A stretch of DNA of 64,000 nt from Saccharothrix longispora. GTDB lineage: Bacteria > Actinomycetota > Actinomycetes > Mycobacteriales > Pseudonocardiaceae. Each line of letters starts with the position of its first letter. Within the stretch, counting starts at the first letter, position 1. Made by a program: the position numbers and the translations under genes. The notes below the pieces were generated by a model that worked only from the letters and a program-made list of their open reading frames with translations, did no database searches and had not been told where the DNA came from. Below are positions 43,877 to 53,900 of the stretch, in pieces. The stretch is from positions 62,001 to 126,000 of the forward strand of contig NZ_NSDM01000018.1 of the NCBI RefSeq assembly GCF_030852425.1, written 5' to 3'.

Positions 43877-44859
43877 GAGCACGGACCTCCTCGTCGATGG
43901 GGCAGTCCGGAACGGACTCAACCCCACCCCGGGGTCGGCCGCATCGGGGAGATCCCCCACAACGCCCCGGATCGCACCGGCCCCGTCCCGGTTGCCACTG
44001 CCGGACCGCCGTCGCGTGAGGTGCTGACCGCCGGCGCGCGTCGCGGCCCGGCGGAGGACGGTTCCGCGGTGTCGTACGTACGCCGCGCCGAGGGCGGGTG
44101 ATCGCGGACGGGTGTCGCTGCCGCGGGTGTCGTCACAAGCGCACCGGGCGGTCTCCGCGATCAACCGCCGGACGGTCCGGGTGCCCGGGAACGTGGTCGG
44201 TCGTGGACGACGGGAACATGGGCCGGGCGTGACCGCATGAATCGTTCGCCGTCACCTGGAAAGACCACTACTCGCACCACCGGTGTCGTGACACGATTTG
44301 TGCGTCCCACTGCCGGAGGCTTGGCCGGGACTCCTGCGGGGATGACGGTCCCTGTTGTGCTTCCATGATGGGGCGATGCCTTCTGCTTGTCGAATCGACC
44401 GGCGATCCGCCGTTGGGACGGGTTCGGCGGGCTTGCGAACCCCAGGTCCTCACCCTGTGGTCGATGCCGACACGCGGATGTCCGCATCGCCCCTCCGCGG
44501 TGAGGTCGATGCGCATTGTTCATTCTTTCCGTCCACTCGGGCCAAGGTGATTGCCGTCACCGCCGTGGTGACCACGTCCCGCAGTCGGCGGGCGTGTCCG
44601 CTCCCGCGTGCGGCTACGACGTCGTGCACCGGCTCCGGTGCCGAGGGCGGACCTTCCGCGATCCCGTGTCCGGTGCGGAGGCGCGTCGAGCAGCGCCGTT
44701 CGGTGCTGCGCAGATCCGTGGCGGTGGTCACCGCCGCGCTGGTGGTGCGGGCCACGACCGCCGTGGTCGTCGCAGCGCCCCGGGCGGCGGCTCAGGTCGA
44801 TCCCGGCGCGATGACACCCGCGACCACCGGCGAGACGGGCATGCCGGACCCGACTGAGT
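43877..44859. other. Long stretch with no supported gene
   Basis: Six frames give only short, arginine-rich or biased readings. A plus-strand stretch at about 44680-44875 (RRSVAVVTAALVVRATTAVV VAAPRAAAQ) looks like a hydrophobic segment with an AQ cleavage-like site, but the N-terminal part is poor and the frame ends soon after. The minus strand is read from the far side by the broken membrane gene that follows. Confidence 0.4.
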
Positions 44860-45380
44860 GCACACCGGCCCGGTAGTCGACGGGAAGGGAGACGTCGTCG
44901 GCGTAGTCGCTGACCGGCAAGGAGCACACCGCGACCGCACACCACACCCCGAGGACGACGTCCAGCCGCTTCACCGTCGCAGGCGTCGTGGTGTGCCGGT
45001 CGACCACCGGCACGCCCCCGCCGCGAACACGCCGCAGGCGAACAGCCAGCCCACCGGAGTGGAAACCGCCGGCACCCCGCCGGTCGGCGCGCCCACCGCC
45101 GGGATCACCGCGCCCCGCAGCAGGAAGTGCCCGCCGACCAGTAGCCGGAGTACCCCAGGAAGACCGCGACCTGCGTGAGCCCGCTCTGCCGGGTGAACCA
45201 GGTCTCCTGCGCCCGCGCGACCGCCCGTGCCTCGCCGCGCTTGCGCCGCCTGACCGCCTGCCGCGGCTTGTGCCCGCCCTTGGCGCCCACCCGGCCCGCT
45301 TCTGCTCCACAGCGCTGTCGGCACCCCGTCGACCCGCGTCGGGAATCGGCTGCCGGTGGCGAGTTCGGTGCTCGTCGACC
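44860..45380 (-). pseudogene. Frameshifted small membrane protein
   Basis: Minus-strand fragments in three frames line up as one protein. First comes KGGHKPRQAVRRRKRGEARA then QETWFTRQSGLTQVAVFLGY SGYWSA. Next is GHFLLRGAVIPAVGAPTGGV PAVSTPVGWLFACGVFAAGA, and finally VKRLDVVLGVWCAVAVCSLP VSDYADD. Two shifts, near 45120 and 44970, split them. Hydrophobic stretches suggest two or three TM helices. The family is not recognised and the real start is unclear. Confidence 0.4.
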
Positions 45381-46048
45381 CGACCGGCACGCGGCCGTCC
45401 GGGAACACGACGACCGGACGTCCCGGCGACCGCCTGCCGATGCGACCGCGCGCTCACGGGCCACGTGGTCGTGCTCGTGAGCGCAGTCGGCCCCGGTGAA
45501 CGGCACCTGCGCTCCCTCAGCCGCGTCCTGGCACGGCGGAGTCCCGCCCCGATGAGCACCGTAGAGGAGGACTTCACCCGTCGCGGTGACCGTAGGGCAC
45601 AGCGGACCATGACGTTCCGTGCCCGCCTGACGCCGCGGCGACCTGCGCACCGGCACGCCGCCGCCGGCCGCCCACAGGATCGACGCCGGTCTGCGAGTGC
45701 ACTGGTCGAGCACGCGGCGGGTGGCCCCGGGCGGCCCACCGCCAGAGGAACGGCGAAGGCGCCAGCCGGAACGCGGACATCGAGGTGCACCGGGAAATCG
45801 GCGATCGGCCCAGTGGACACCCGGGGTCCGCCCTGTCACGAGCGACCCGGTCCGCATCGTCCGCACGACCGTGTCCCCGGAGTCGGACGGAACACCCGGT
45901 CGACATTCCGGGTGAGGGATCACCGACTCCGTGCAACCAGGGGAGGACCAGCCTCCGAGCTGTCGGGGGAGTTCAGGTCGCCTGGACGAGCCCAGCAGGA
46001 TTCACTCCGTAGGCTTACGCGGTCGGACGGCGGACGAGGGGGCGGGGT
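45381..46048. other. Intergenic stretch upstream of the GAF-SpoIIE gene
   Basis: No gene supported. The last 50 bases contain a G-rich ribosome-binding region and GGGGTATGGG just before the start. The rest is uniformly GC-rich without clear coding. Confidence 0.4.
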
Positions 46049-47275
46049 ATGGGTGATATGCGGAGCCCGGAGCTGCGGCTGCGTGTGTTGGAGGCGGTCA
46101 CCGACAGCACGCTCCGCGACCTCGACCAGGAGAAGCTCTTCGAGGTGCTGCTGCGGCGGGTGCGCGACCTGTTCGCGGTCGACACCGCCACCGTTCTGCT
46201 GGTCGACCCCGGCGGCGAGCAGTTGGCGGTCAGGGCCACCTCCGGTCTGCGGGAGGAAGTCTTCCAAGGCGTTCGGGTACCGGTGGGCGCGGGCTTCGCG
46301 GGCCGCGTGGCCCTGCTGCGGGAGGCGGTGTACGTCGATCACGTCGATGAGTCCACGGTGACGAGCCCGCTGCTGTGGGAGCGGGGTCTGCGGGTCCTGC
46401 TGGGTGTGCCGATGGTCACCCAGGGCGACCTGATCGGGGTTCTGCACGTCGGCAGCACCACTACCCGTCGGTTCACCGACGGCGAGGTCGAGCTGCTGCA
46501 ACTGGTGGCCGACCGGCTGGCGATGGCGGCGCACATGCACCGGTCGCATTCGGAACGGGCCGCCGCCGCCATGCTGCAGGAAAGCCTGTTGCCCGGACAC
46601 CTGCCCGTTGCGGAGGGCTGGGAGATGGCCGCCCGCTACGTTCCCGGCGCCGAGAGCGGTGTCGGCGGCGACTGGTACGACGTGTTCGTCCTCCCCGGCC
46701 GGCGCATCGGCGTGGTGATGGGTGACGTGGTGGGCAACGGGCTGCCTGCCGCGATCGTCATGGGCCGGCTGCGCAGCGCCTTGCGCGCCTACGCCCTGGA
46801 GTCCCCCGACCCGACGTACGTGCTCGGCAAGCTCGACCGCAAGGCCGGCCACTTCGAGGCCCACAGCATGGCCACCGTCGCCTACGCGGTCATCGATCTG
46901 GCGACCCACCGCATGGACCTCGCGCTGGCGGGCCACCTGCCGCCCCTCCTCGTCCTGCCCGGGCAGGACGCCTGCTTCGTCGATGTCCCGGTCGGTCCGC
47001 CCATCGGCTACAACCTGGCCGTCACCGGCCGCCGGGGTGCGAGCACCGACGTGCCACCCGGAGCGCTGATCGCCCTCTACACCGACGGCTTGGTGGAACG
47101 CCGTGACGTGGAGCTGGACGACCAGTTGGAGAAGCTGCGGAGGGTCGTGTCCCCGATGCCGCCGGAAGCGGCCTGCGTCCGGATCATGGCCGCCATGGTG
47201 GGCGATCAGCCCGCCGGCGACGACGTCGCCCTGGTGACGGTACTGCACAGCCCCGTGTTCCACCCGCCGGTGTGA
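46049..47275 (+). CDS. GAF-SpoIIE (PP2C) phosphatase
   Basis: 408 residues from the ATG at 46049 after GAGGGGGCGGGG. A GAF domain (about 20-165: EKLFEVLLRRVRDLFAVDTA, VPVGAGFAGRVALLREAVYV, GVLHVGSTTTRRFTDGEVEL) is followed by a short helix and a PP2C/SpoIIE domain (about 180-400: [75 protein letters not shown]). It lacks the HATPase domain of the other two phosphatases. A stand-alone HATPase gene lies 425 bases downstream on the same strand and may supply that activity. The likely role is dephosphorylation of a STAS protein in response to a GAF ligand. Confidence 0.9.
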   Translation: MGDMRSPELRLRVLEAVTDSTLRDLDQEKLFEVLLRRVRDLFAVDTATVLLVDPGGEQLAVRATSGLREEVFQGVRVPVGAGFAGRVALLREAVYVDHVDESTVTSPLLWERGLRVLLGVPMVTQGDLIGVLHVGSTTTRRFTDGEVELLQLVADRLAMAAHMHRSHSERAAAAMLQESLLPGHLPVAEGWEMAARYVPGAESGVGGDWYDVFVLPGRRIGVVMGDVVGNGLPAAIVMGRLRSALRAYALESPDPTYVLGKLDRKAGHFEAHSMATVAYAVIDLATHRMDLALAGHLPPLLVLPGQDACFVDVPVGPPIGYNLAVTGRRGASTDVPPGALIALYTDGLVERRDVELDDQLEKLRRVVSPMPPEAACVRIMAAMVGDQPAGDDVALVTVLHSPVFHPPV

Positions 47276-47699
47276 CGCCCGCAGCACCACGAGCCACAGG
47301 TCTTCCAGGTCGACCGGAGTCCCGTCCGCGCCGTGACGGCGCGCGAAAGCGACGGCACCTCGCAGAGCGGCAGTGGTCCGGGTGCCACCCAGGCTGCTCC
47401 ACGTGGCCCCGACCTGCGTTTGCGCCGACACCGGCCAGGACCTCGATCCCGCGAAAGCGGGTGCGCCGCGGCGCCGGTACCGGACCGCGCTGATCGCGTT
47501 CGCGAGCTTCCGGCTATCCCAGGCCCGTCCGGCGACCTCGTCGACCCCCATCTCGTCGGAAGCCTGCGCACGTTCCGCCCCATCCCATGGAATGGGAATG
47601 AGCTGCCTGTGCCGAGCAGGCATGCGAATGGCGTAGTGGGGGTAGTCCATGCACACGTGCATGAGGCAGGGCGGACGCGTCCGACTCGCGAAGGGAGCC
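47276..47699. other. Spacer with possible antisense coding
   Basis: No confident gene. On the minus strand about 47660-47280 a frame reads HVCMDYPHYAIRMPARHRQL, WDSRKLANAISAVRYRRRGA and GTPVDLEDLWLVVLRASHR, which looks more protein-like than chance, but it continues into the antisense of the phosphatase gene without a stop. It could be the start of an overlapping or broken gene. Confidence 0.3.
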
Positions 47700-48152
47700 G
47701 TGTCCGTGACCTTGTACCCGGGCTCCGACCAGCCTTCCCGAGCAGGCGAGCACACTGGTCACGGCAAGGACGAGGTGGCACTGGAGACTTCTCTGCCGTG
47801 CGAAGACCTGGCTGTGATGCGACAGGAAGTACGCAACCTGCTCCGGGGCTTTCACGAGGAATTCGTGCAGGATGTCGAACTTGTGTGCAACGAACTCGTG
47901 GCCAATGCGTGTGATCACGCCGACGGGCCCCGTCGACTGAGGATATGTCGCCGGGGCCACGGCGACGACGACGAACTGGTCATCGAGGTCCACGACGCAT
48001 CCGCCGACCGGGTTCCGACGGTCGGGGGTTCCACGGCAGGGCGGAATCGCGGTAACGGGTTGCGCATGGTCCAAGTCCTGAGCAGCGACTGGGGTGTGCG
48101 CCGCACGGGAGCGACGAAAGTGGTGTGGGCGCGGCTTCCCGTCCCGGTCTGA
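47700..48152 (+). CDS. Stand-alone GHKL ATPase (anti-sigma factor kinase type)
   Basis: 150 residues from a GTG preceded by GAAGGGAG; a GTG three codons later and an ATG at 47649 are alternatives. Motifs: PCEDLAVMRQEVRNLLRGFH, N-box ELVCNELVANACDHADGPRR, G1 DDELVIEVHDASA, and G2 NRGNGLRMVQVLSSDWGVRR TGATKVVW. It is the short, single-domain form related to RsbW/SpoIIAB, which binds a sigma factor or phosphorylates STAS partners. It lies downstream of a GAF-SpoIIE gene without its own kinase domain. Confidence 0.8.
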   Translation: MSVTLYPGSDQPSRAGEHTGHGKDEVALETSLPCEDLAVMRQEVRNLLRGFHEEFVQDVELVCNELVANACDHADGPRRLRICRRGHGDDDELVIEVHDASADRVPTVGGSTAGRNRGNGLRMVQVLSSDWGVRRTGATKVVWARLPVPV

Positions 48153-48558
48153 CCGCGCACCGCGAAAGCGACTGGCCGCTCGACGTCGAAGGTCGTTCCG
48201 CCTGCCGCCGGTCCTCTGCTGGTACGTGGTCGGTCCCGAAGAGGGAAACGCGGGCGTGGAGCGGGGAGGTCGATCGCGTACGGATCTGACGAAGGCTTGT
48301 CGCTCCGCACCCCGAACATCGTCGAGCAGATCGGCGTCCGACGCCACCAGGAGCGCCGCGACCGTCCAGCGGCGGACGCCCGGCCGGCTCCAGCGTCGAG
48401 GTGCCGGGAGCACGGACCCACACGTGCGGCGCGTGACGGACGAGCGGTGGAGTGGTGCTCACCCGGACCACCACGGCGGGAACCGGGTCTGAACGACATC
48501 CAGGTTGGGCGGCGGCATCCACGCCGGCACCTCGGGTCGCGGCGATTAAGGTCACCGC
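48153..48558. other. Intergenic stretch, nothing supported
   Basis: No coding frame is convincing in this 406-bp stretch. It must hold the promoter of the receiver gene, but I see no clear -10/-35 pair. Confidence 0.4.
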
Positions 48559-49017
48559 GTGACCAACGCGATGGGTTCCTCGGGCTTTACCCACGAAGCG
48601 GTGCTGGACGTGCTGCTGGTGGAGGACGACCCCGCTGATGCGCTCATGATCGCCGAAGCCCTGGTCGACAGCCCGGTGCGGCTGCACACGGCGCGCGACG
48701 GTGACGAAGCCCTGGCGTTCCTGCTGCGCACCGACGGCCACGACGACGACGCTCCCAAACCGGGCCTGGTCCTGCTGGACCTCAACCTGCCCCGCCTCGA
48801 CGGCCGCGAGGTCTTGGCCCGGATCAAGGCCGACGAGGCGCTGCGGTCCATCCCGGTGGTGGTGCTGACCTCCTCGCAGGCAGAGGCCGACGTGGCGGCC
48901 AGCTACAACGCCCACGCCAACGCCTACATCGCCAAACCGCTCGACGCCGAAAACTTCGCCGCCGTCATACGGCAGGTCGCCGCGTTCTTCGGCACCGTGG
49001 CCCGCCTGCCCGGATGA
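48559..49017 (+). CDS. Stand-alone receiver-domain response regulator (Rcp1-like)
   Basis: 152 residues from a GTG at 48559; an ATG at 48571 is an alternative. Single REC domain: acidic pair in VLLVEDDPADALMIAEALVD, phosphoacceptor Asp in LVLLDLNLPRLDGREVLARI, the Thr/Ser in VVVLTSSQAEADV and the Lys in AYIAKPLDAENF. The LNLPRLDG motif and the long loop GHDDDAPKP are typical of the Rcp1-like group, which pairs with phytochrome-like or hybrid kinases. No histidine kinase lies beside it, so the partner is elsewhere. It may feed into the partner-switching genes around it. Confidence 0.9.
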   Translation: MTNAMGSSGFTHEAVLDVLLVEDDPADALMIAEALVDSPVRLHTARDGDEALAFLLRTDGHDDDAPKPGLVLLDLNLPRLDGREVLARIKADEALRSIPVVVLTSSQAEADVAASYNAHANAYIAKPLDAENFAAVIRQVAAFFGTVARLPG

Positions 49018-49317
49018 CCACGTACGCCCGGTCAAGTGGCAGAAGCGGAGCGGCGAACCGGCACCGACGGGGTGAACGGACCGGGGGACGACCGCGCGCC
49101 GTCGCGATGGCCCAGGCACCGGCGGAGGGACCGTTCCGATGAGCGCCACCACAGGAAGCCCCGAGTGGCTGTTTCCGAGCTTGAGCAGGTAAGCCCTTTT
49201 TGTCGTGCGTGGTCGCCCGGCTGGTCCTGTCGGGGGTCGTCAGGGTGGGGTCATCCTGGGTGCTTGGTGTGTGCTCGCGCCCACAGGGGGTATTGGGTGC
49301 CGCCCGGATGGAGAGCG
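49018..49317. promoter_or_regulatory. Intergenic region upstream of the secreted protein
   Basis: No gene. GGGGGTATTGGG at about 49284-49295 resembles the -10 element recognised by sigma-B-type factors (GGGTAT), with GTGTGTGC about 15 bases upstream as a poor -35. This would fit the sigma-regulatory genes nearby but is weak evidence. Confidence 0.25.
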
Positions 49318-49875
49318 ATGATGATCAAGTCGTTTCGCACCGTCATGGCCACGCTGACGACGGCCGTCTGCGCCCTCGCGCTGACCGTGCTTGGCCCGGC
49401 AGGCACCGCCTCGGCCGGGGTGCTGGACGTCACCTGCACCCCGCCCAGCAGCCAGAGCACCACCTTCACGCCGCCGCTGACCGTCACCCCTCAGAACACC
49501 GTCGTCAGCGTCACGGGGCAGTACGGGCCGTGCGTGTCGCTGAGCAACCCCGCCATCACCTCCGGCTCCCGCACCTACATCGGCCAGGAACCGGGACGGT
49601 CCTGCCTCGACCTGCTGGACAGCGGGCCCGCCACCTTCACCATCACCTGGAACACCGGCCAGACCTCGACCGTCTCCGCCAACAGCACCTCCACCATTGT
49701 GGGAGCCGCCGTGGTGGTCACCGTCACCGGCACGGTGACCTCCGGCTTGTTCGTCGGGAGCAGCGTCGTCCAGATCATCACCGGCCCGGCCGCCGACGTG
49801 CTGCTGTGCACGCTCGGACTGGGCACGGTCGCCGGCATCTACGCCCTGGCAACCCTGGAGATCACCTCGCTCTGA
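49318..49875 (+). CDS. Secreted protein of unknown function
   Basis: 185 residues from the ATG at 49318 (a second ATG follows at once), with GGAGAG upstream. Residues 1-33 are a classic signal peptide (SFRTVMATLTTAVCALALTV then PAGTASA). The mature part is Thr/Ser/Val-rich and beta-like (PPLTVTPQNTVVSVTGQYGP; ATFTITWNTGQTSTVSANST) with four Cys (TCTPP, YGPCVSL, RSCLDLL, VLLCTLG) that may form two disulfides. It ends in a small hydrophobic segment. Similar small secreted proteins are common in actinomycetes; no enzyme motif. Confidence 0.8.
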   Translation: MMIKSFRTVMATLTTAVCALALTVLGPAGTASAGVLDVTCTPPSSQSTTFTPPLTVTPQNTVVSVTGQYGPCVSLSNPAITSGSRTYIGQEPGRSCLDLLDSGPATFTITWNTGQTSTVSANSTSTIVGAAVVVTVTGTVTSGLFVGSSVVQIITGPAADVLLCTLGLGTVAGIYALATLEITSL

Positions 49876-50448
49876 CCCACCGTCCCCAAGGCCACCCCAC
49901 CACCACGAGGCCCATGGTCCGCTGGTCCATGATCCGCATCACCAGCCGCCGACTCACCCAACCCCAATAGCTCGGAAACAGCTACTGACACCGCGGTACG
50001 CCGTTGCGGGGTCGAGGCCTTCGAAACCAGGGCCGGCGCGGCGGTGCCGAGGGGCGACGGCGGTGTGCCCCACCTGGTGGTGGACGACCTGCCGGAGGGC
50101 TCCTTCCGCGTGCTGGACACCGACGCGCCCACCGTGGTGGTGGACTGACCGGGGTCGGGCTGTTGTGCGGAGAGGCGGCGTTCGCGTTGCCGGCGTCCAT
50201 CCGCTGGGGCGGGTGAATCCGACGCGTTCCGCGTGTGGTGCCTTCACCGGTCGTGCGACGCGAGGTGGCTGCGCTCGGCCTGCTCGCTGTCGGCCCGCTC
50301 GCTGTCGGCCCGCTCGCCGTGTCATGAGCGCGTTCCCGCTGACTGTGCCGTCGGCACGACCGCCGCGCCGATGAGCGCTGGGTGCCCCGAGGTTCGAGGG
50401 GCCGGGGCAGGCGAACGCGGAGAGCCTGCATGGTGTGCCGTCGCCGGA
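49876..50448. other. Region with a decayed fragment and a short tandem repeat
   Basis: At about 49989-50148 the plus strand reads VEAFETRAGAAVPRGDGGVP HLVVDDLPEGSFRVLDTDAP TVVVD and stops, the tail of an unidentified gene without a start. At 50282-50325 a 15-base unit (GCTCGCTGTCGGCCC) occurs twice and then partly a third time. Nothing else is supported. Confidence 0.4.
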
Positions 50449-50736
50449 TCAGCCGTCGCTGTGACCCCCGAAGGGGTGAGGCGGCGTCGGGGCCGTGGCG
50501 GTCGGTCGGTGCGGGCCGGCGCATTCGGGCCCATCACCCACGACCACCTGGCTGAGGGGGCCGGGCATCCCGGCGATGCGCTCCCTCCACTCGGCGACGG
50601 GCACACCGAACGGGCTCAGGTCGTCGGCATCCTCCCGACCCCTCGTGTCGCGCGGCGCGGCCAGCCCGTGCACCTCGGCGGCGCGATCGCGTCGTGGCGT
50701 GCCCTCGCCCACCGGGCACGCCACGACGCGGATCAC
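50449..50736 (-). CDS. Small hypothetical protein
   Basis: 95 residues from a GTG two bases beyond the stop of the two-TM gene. Reads IRVVACPVGEGTPRRDRAAE, SPFGVPVAEWRERIAGMPGP and SQVVVGDGPECAGP; third positions are strongly G/C, which supports coding. It becomes low-complexity near the end. It is in line with the Rhs gene and the two-TM gene, so it could be the third gene of that unit. No family recognised. Confidence 0.4.
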   Translation of the reverse strand: MIRVVACPVGEGTPRRDRAAEVHGLAAPRDTRGREDADDLSPFGVPVAEWRERIAGMPGPLSQVVVGDGPECAGPHRPTATAPTPPHPFGGHSDG

Positions 50737-50737
50737 G

Positions 50738-50947
50738 CTATCGACGTGTCCTGCCGCGGATCGCCACGCCCGCCGCGGCCACGGCCAGCGTCAGGAACAC
50801 CGCGTAGCTCACCGCTCTGGGCACCGCGCCGGTGAGCAGGAGCACCAGGTTGAGCACCATCGACCCGAGCACCAGCAGGTAGGCGCGCCGTTCGAGGCCG
50901 GTGAGGCCCGGTGGCGGTGGTCGTCGGTCGCGTTCGTGGCGTCGCAC
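50738..50947 (-). CDS. Two-TM small membrane protein next to the Rhs gene
   Basis: 69 residues: a basic head (RRHERDRRPPPPG), two hydrophobic helices (AYLLVLGSMVLNLVLLLTG; SYAVFLTLAVAAAGVAI) and a basic tail. Its GTG lies 15 bases downstream of the Rhs stop, with AGGAAGGAG between, so translation is expected to follow the Rhs gene. A small polytopic protein directly after a polymorphic-toxin-like gene is in the place of an immunity protein, and the Rhs tail is itself hydrophobic. Immunity is inference, not shown. Confidence 0.65.
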   Translation of the reverse strand: MRRHERDRRPPPPGLTGLERRAYLLVLGSMVLNLVLLLTGAVPRAVSYAVFLTLAVAAAGVAIRGRTRR

Positions 50948-50962
50948 CGTTCTCCTTCCTGG

Positions 50963-53900
50963 TCAGCAGACCCACAGCGCCGTGAAGGCGACGCCGACGG
51001 CCGCTCCGGTGAACAGGACGTTGTAACCGGGGATCAGGAATCCCGCCGCGGTCCAGCCGACGGCGGTGCCGAAGGCGGAGACGTCGCAGGCGTTGGGGGC
51101 CGTGCCGGTGGGATCGCTGAGGTTGACCGGGTCGCCCTGCGCATAGGCGTAGGGGTTCATCTCCTGGCCGGTGGGGTCCGGGGCGGTGAAGCGCGCGTAG
51201 GTCGGGTTGTAGAAGCGCTCGCCCAGGGCGTACACGCCGCCCTGGAGGCGGTAGCCGCCCAGCCAGCGGAACGGGTTGGCGTCGGCGATCGCGCCGCCGT
51301 TCGTGGTCACCGCGGCGCCGTAGGGGCTGTAGACGTAACTGGCGGCCAGGTTGCCGTTGGTGTCGACCAGGCCCAGGACGCTGCCCTGATGGTCGGTGAC
51401 GGCGCCGTAGCGGGCCCCGGCGGGCGTCCGCAGACCCAGCAGCAGCCCTTCCGGGTCACGGCTGTAGCCGGTGCGCGCGCCGTTGTCCACGGTCTCCGAT
51501 ACCCCGAGCGCGGTGCGGGTGAACACGTGCGTGGTCGCCGATCCGCCGGGCGGTGTTTCGGTGATCGCCGCCGGCTGCGTCTGGTCGGCGGTGTCGTAGC
51601 TCAGCGACAGGGTGGTCTGGCCGCTGGTGGTGCCGCGGATCAGCTGGTTGGCGGGGCTGTAGGTGAAGGTGCCGGCCGGGGAGGCGCTGGAGGTGAGGTT
51701 GCCCGCGGCGTCGAACCCGACCGCGGAGCCGTCGACCCGGGTGAACCGGTCGGCGGCGTCCACCTGGTAGGTGTGCCCCTCGCCGGAGAGCAGGTTGCCG
51801 GCGTCGTCGTAGGTGTAGGTGCCGGAGTTGGCGCCGGTCAGCCTGCCGAGCGCGTCGTAGCGGTAGGTCGTGGTGCCGCCGGCCCTGGTGCGGACCTGCA
51901 CCTTGTCGGTGTCGGTGCCGTCCGCGCGGCTGTAGCGCCACGTGGCGTTGATCAGCTCCGACGCGGTGGCGGAGGTGACGCGCAGCGCGGTGAGGCGACC
52001 GGAGGAGTCGTAGGTGTTGGTCTGCGTCGCCCCGCCGGGGAAGGTGGTGGCGGTGCGCCGGTCGGCGGCGTCGTAGGCGAAGGTGGTCGTGCCGCCGAAG
52101 GCGTCGTCCAGCTCCACCAGCCGGTCCGCGGCGTCGTAGGTGTAGTGGGCGGTGCCGCTGGGCGTGGTCAGCGCGAGCAGGTTGCCCACCGCGTCGCGCT
52201 GGTAGGTGATCGTCTCCGCGCCCTTGCGGGCCTCGACCAGGGCGTTGCGGGGGTCGTAGGTGAACGTGCGGGTCGCGGTGGGCGTCTGGGTCTTGGTGAG
52301 GTTGCCGTTGGCGTCGTAGTTGTTGGCCTGCAGCACGGTCGCGCCGTGCTTGACCGAGGTGACGCGGTCCAGGGCGTCGTAGCCGTAGTCGAGGCGCACG
52401 CCGTTGCCGTCCGTCACGCTGGTGATGCGCGACAGCGAGTCGTAGGTGTACGACGTCGCGCCGGCGGGCGCGGGCGGTGCGACCTCGGTCAGGTTGCCCG
52501 CGGTGTCGTAGGTGAAGTCGGTGTACTCGCCCTTGCCGTCGACGCGGTAGGACACCGTGCCGTTGGGGTCGTTGTAGCCGAACGTGGCGACGTCGACGTC
52601 CAGCGCGTCGGACCGGACCTTGAGCAGGTTGCCGGCGTCGTCGTACTCGCGCGACAGGTTGTTGCCCGACGGGTCGGTGACCAGCGTGGGCAGGTGCGGG
52701 TGCGCAGAGGAGGTGTAGCCGACGGCGCTGGTGGCGCCGGTGGGTTGGCTGCTGCCGGTGGGGTTGTTCAGCGTGTCGTAGCTGTAGCTCACCTGGTGGT
52801 CGAGGGCGTTGGTGGTGGAGGCGACGTCGCTGTTGGCCGTCCAGGTGGTGCTCCGCCGGTGGCCGAGGGCGTCGGTGACCGACACCGGCCGGTCCTGGTC
52901 GTCGAACTCGTAGCGGGAGGTGTGGCCGTTGGCGTCGGTGACGGTCACCGGGCTGCCCACCCAGCCCTCGTCGACGTAGGTGGTGGTGAGCGGGCCGTCC
53001 GGTCCGGGCTTGGTGATCGTCGAGACCCTGGCGCCGTCGTGCTCGATCCGGTGCACGCCGCCGCGGGCGTCGGTGATCGTGCTGATGGTCCCCGACGTGT
53101 CGGGCAGGTAGCCGATCTCGATCCGGTTCCCGCCCCGGTCGGTGAACCCGGTCAGGTGGGGGAGGCTGTTCGGCGCGGTCCGACCGTAGGTGAAGTCGCC
53201 GAACTTCGCGCCGGACGGGTCGGTGATCCACTGGATCATGTCCGCGCCCAGCAGGCCCGTGGGCGTGTTGGTGAAGGAGGTGACGCGACCCTGCGTGTCG
53301 GTGATCGACGCGAGCCCGCCGCGGGTGGTGTACCGGAAGGTGATGCTGTTGCCGTTGCGGTCGGCCTGCGACACCAGCCACCCGCTCGCGGTGAACAACC
53401 AGGTCTCACCGGTCCGGTCGAAGGTGACGACGTACTTGCCGCCCGGCAGCTTCCGCAAGGAGGCCGGCAGACCCGGCGCCCGGTCGTAGCCGCCGTCGGC
53501 GCGCTTCGGGAAGTCCCAGCTGCACCCGTTCGCGCCCCACAGCTCCAGGTGGCCGCTCTCGTCCTGGAACTCGGTCGCCAACCCGATGTCCGGGCCGGTG
53601 CCGAGCATCCACCCGCCCAGCGTCGAGGAGTAGGTGCTGCCCTCGTACACGTGGTCGACCGACAGGTCCAGCCCCGTTCCGCGCACGGTGAGGTCGTGCG
53701 CCACGACCCGCAGCTCCCCGCTGACGAGGTCGACGCCGACCTTGAGGGAGTCGCTGACGCGGTGCCAGTCGACCAGCTCCGACGTCGTCCCAGGGCACTC
53801 CGGCGTCGTGGCCGCGGCGCGCTGCTCCCCGCCGGGCGCAGCCCGCGGAGCCGTCCACGGGCGGTCGGGTTCCTCCACACCGCCGGGTTCCCGGTCCACT

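Noticed and set aside
44355-44876. Plus-strand 173-residue frame as a secreted protein
   Set aside because: The N-terminal half is not protein-like, the hydrophobic segment lies in the middle, and there is no ribosome-binding site.
50277-50325. CRISPR-like or functional tandem repeat
   Set aside because: Only two and a half copies of a 15-base unit without spacers; no cas genes in the window.
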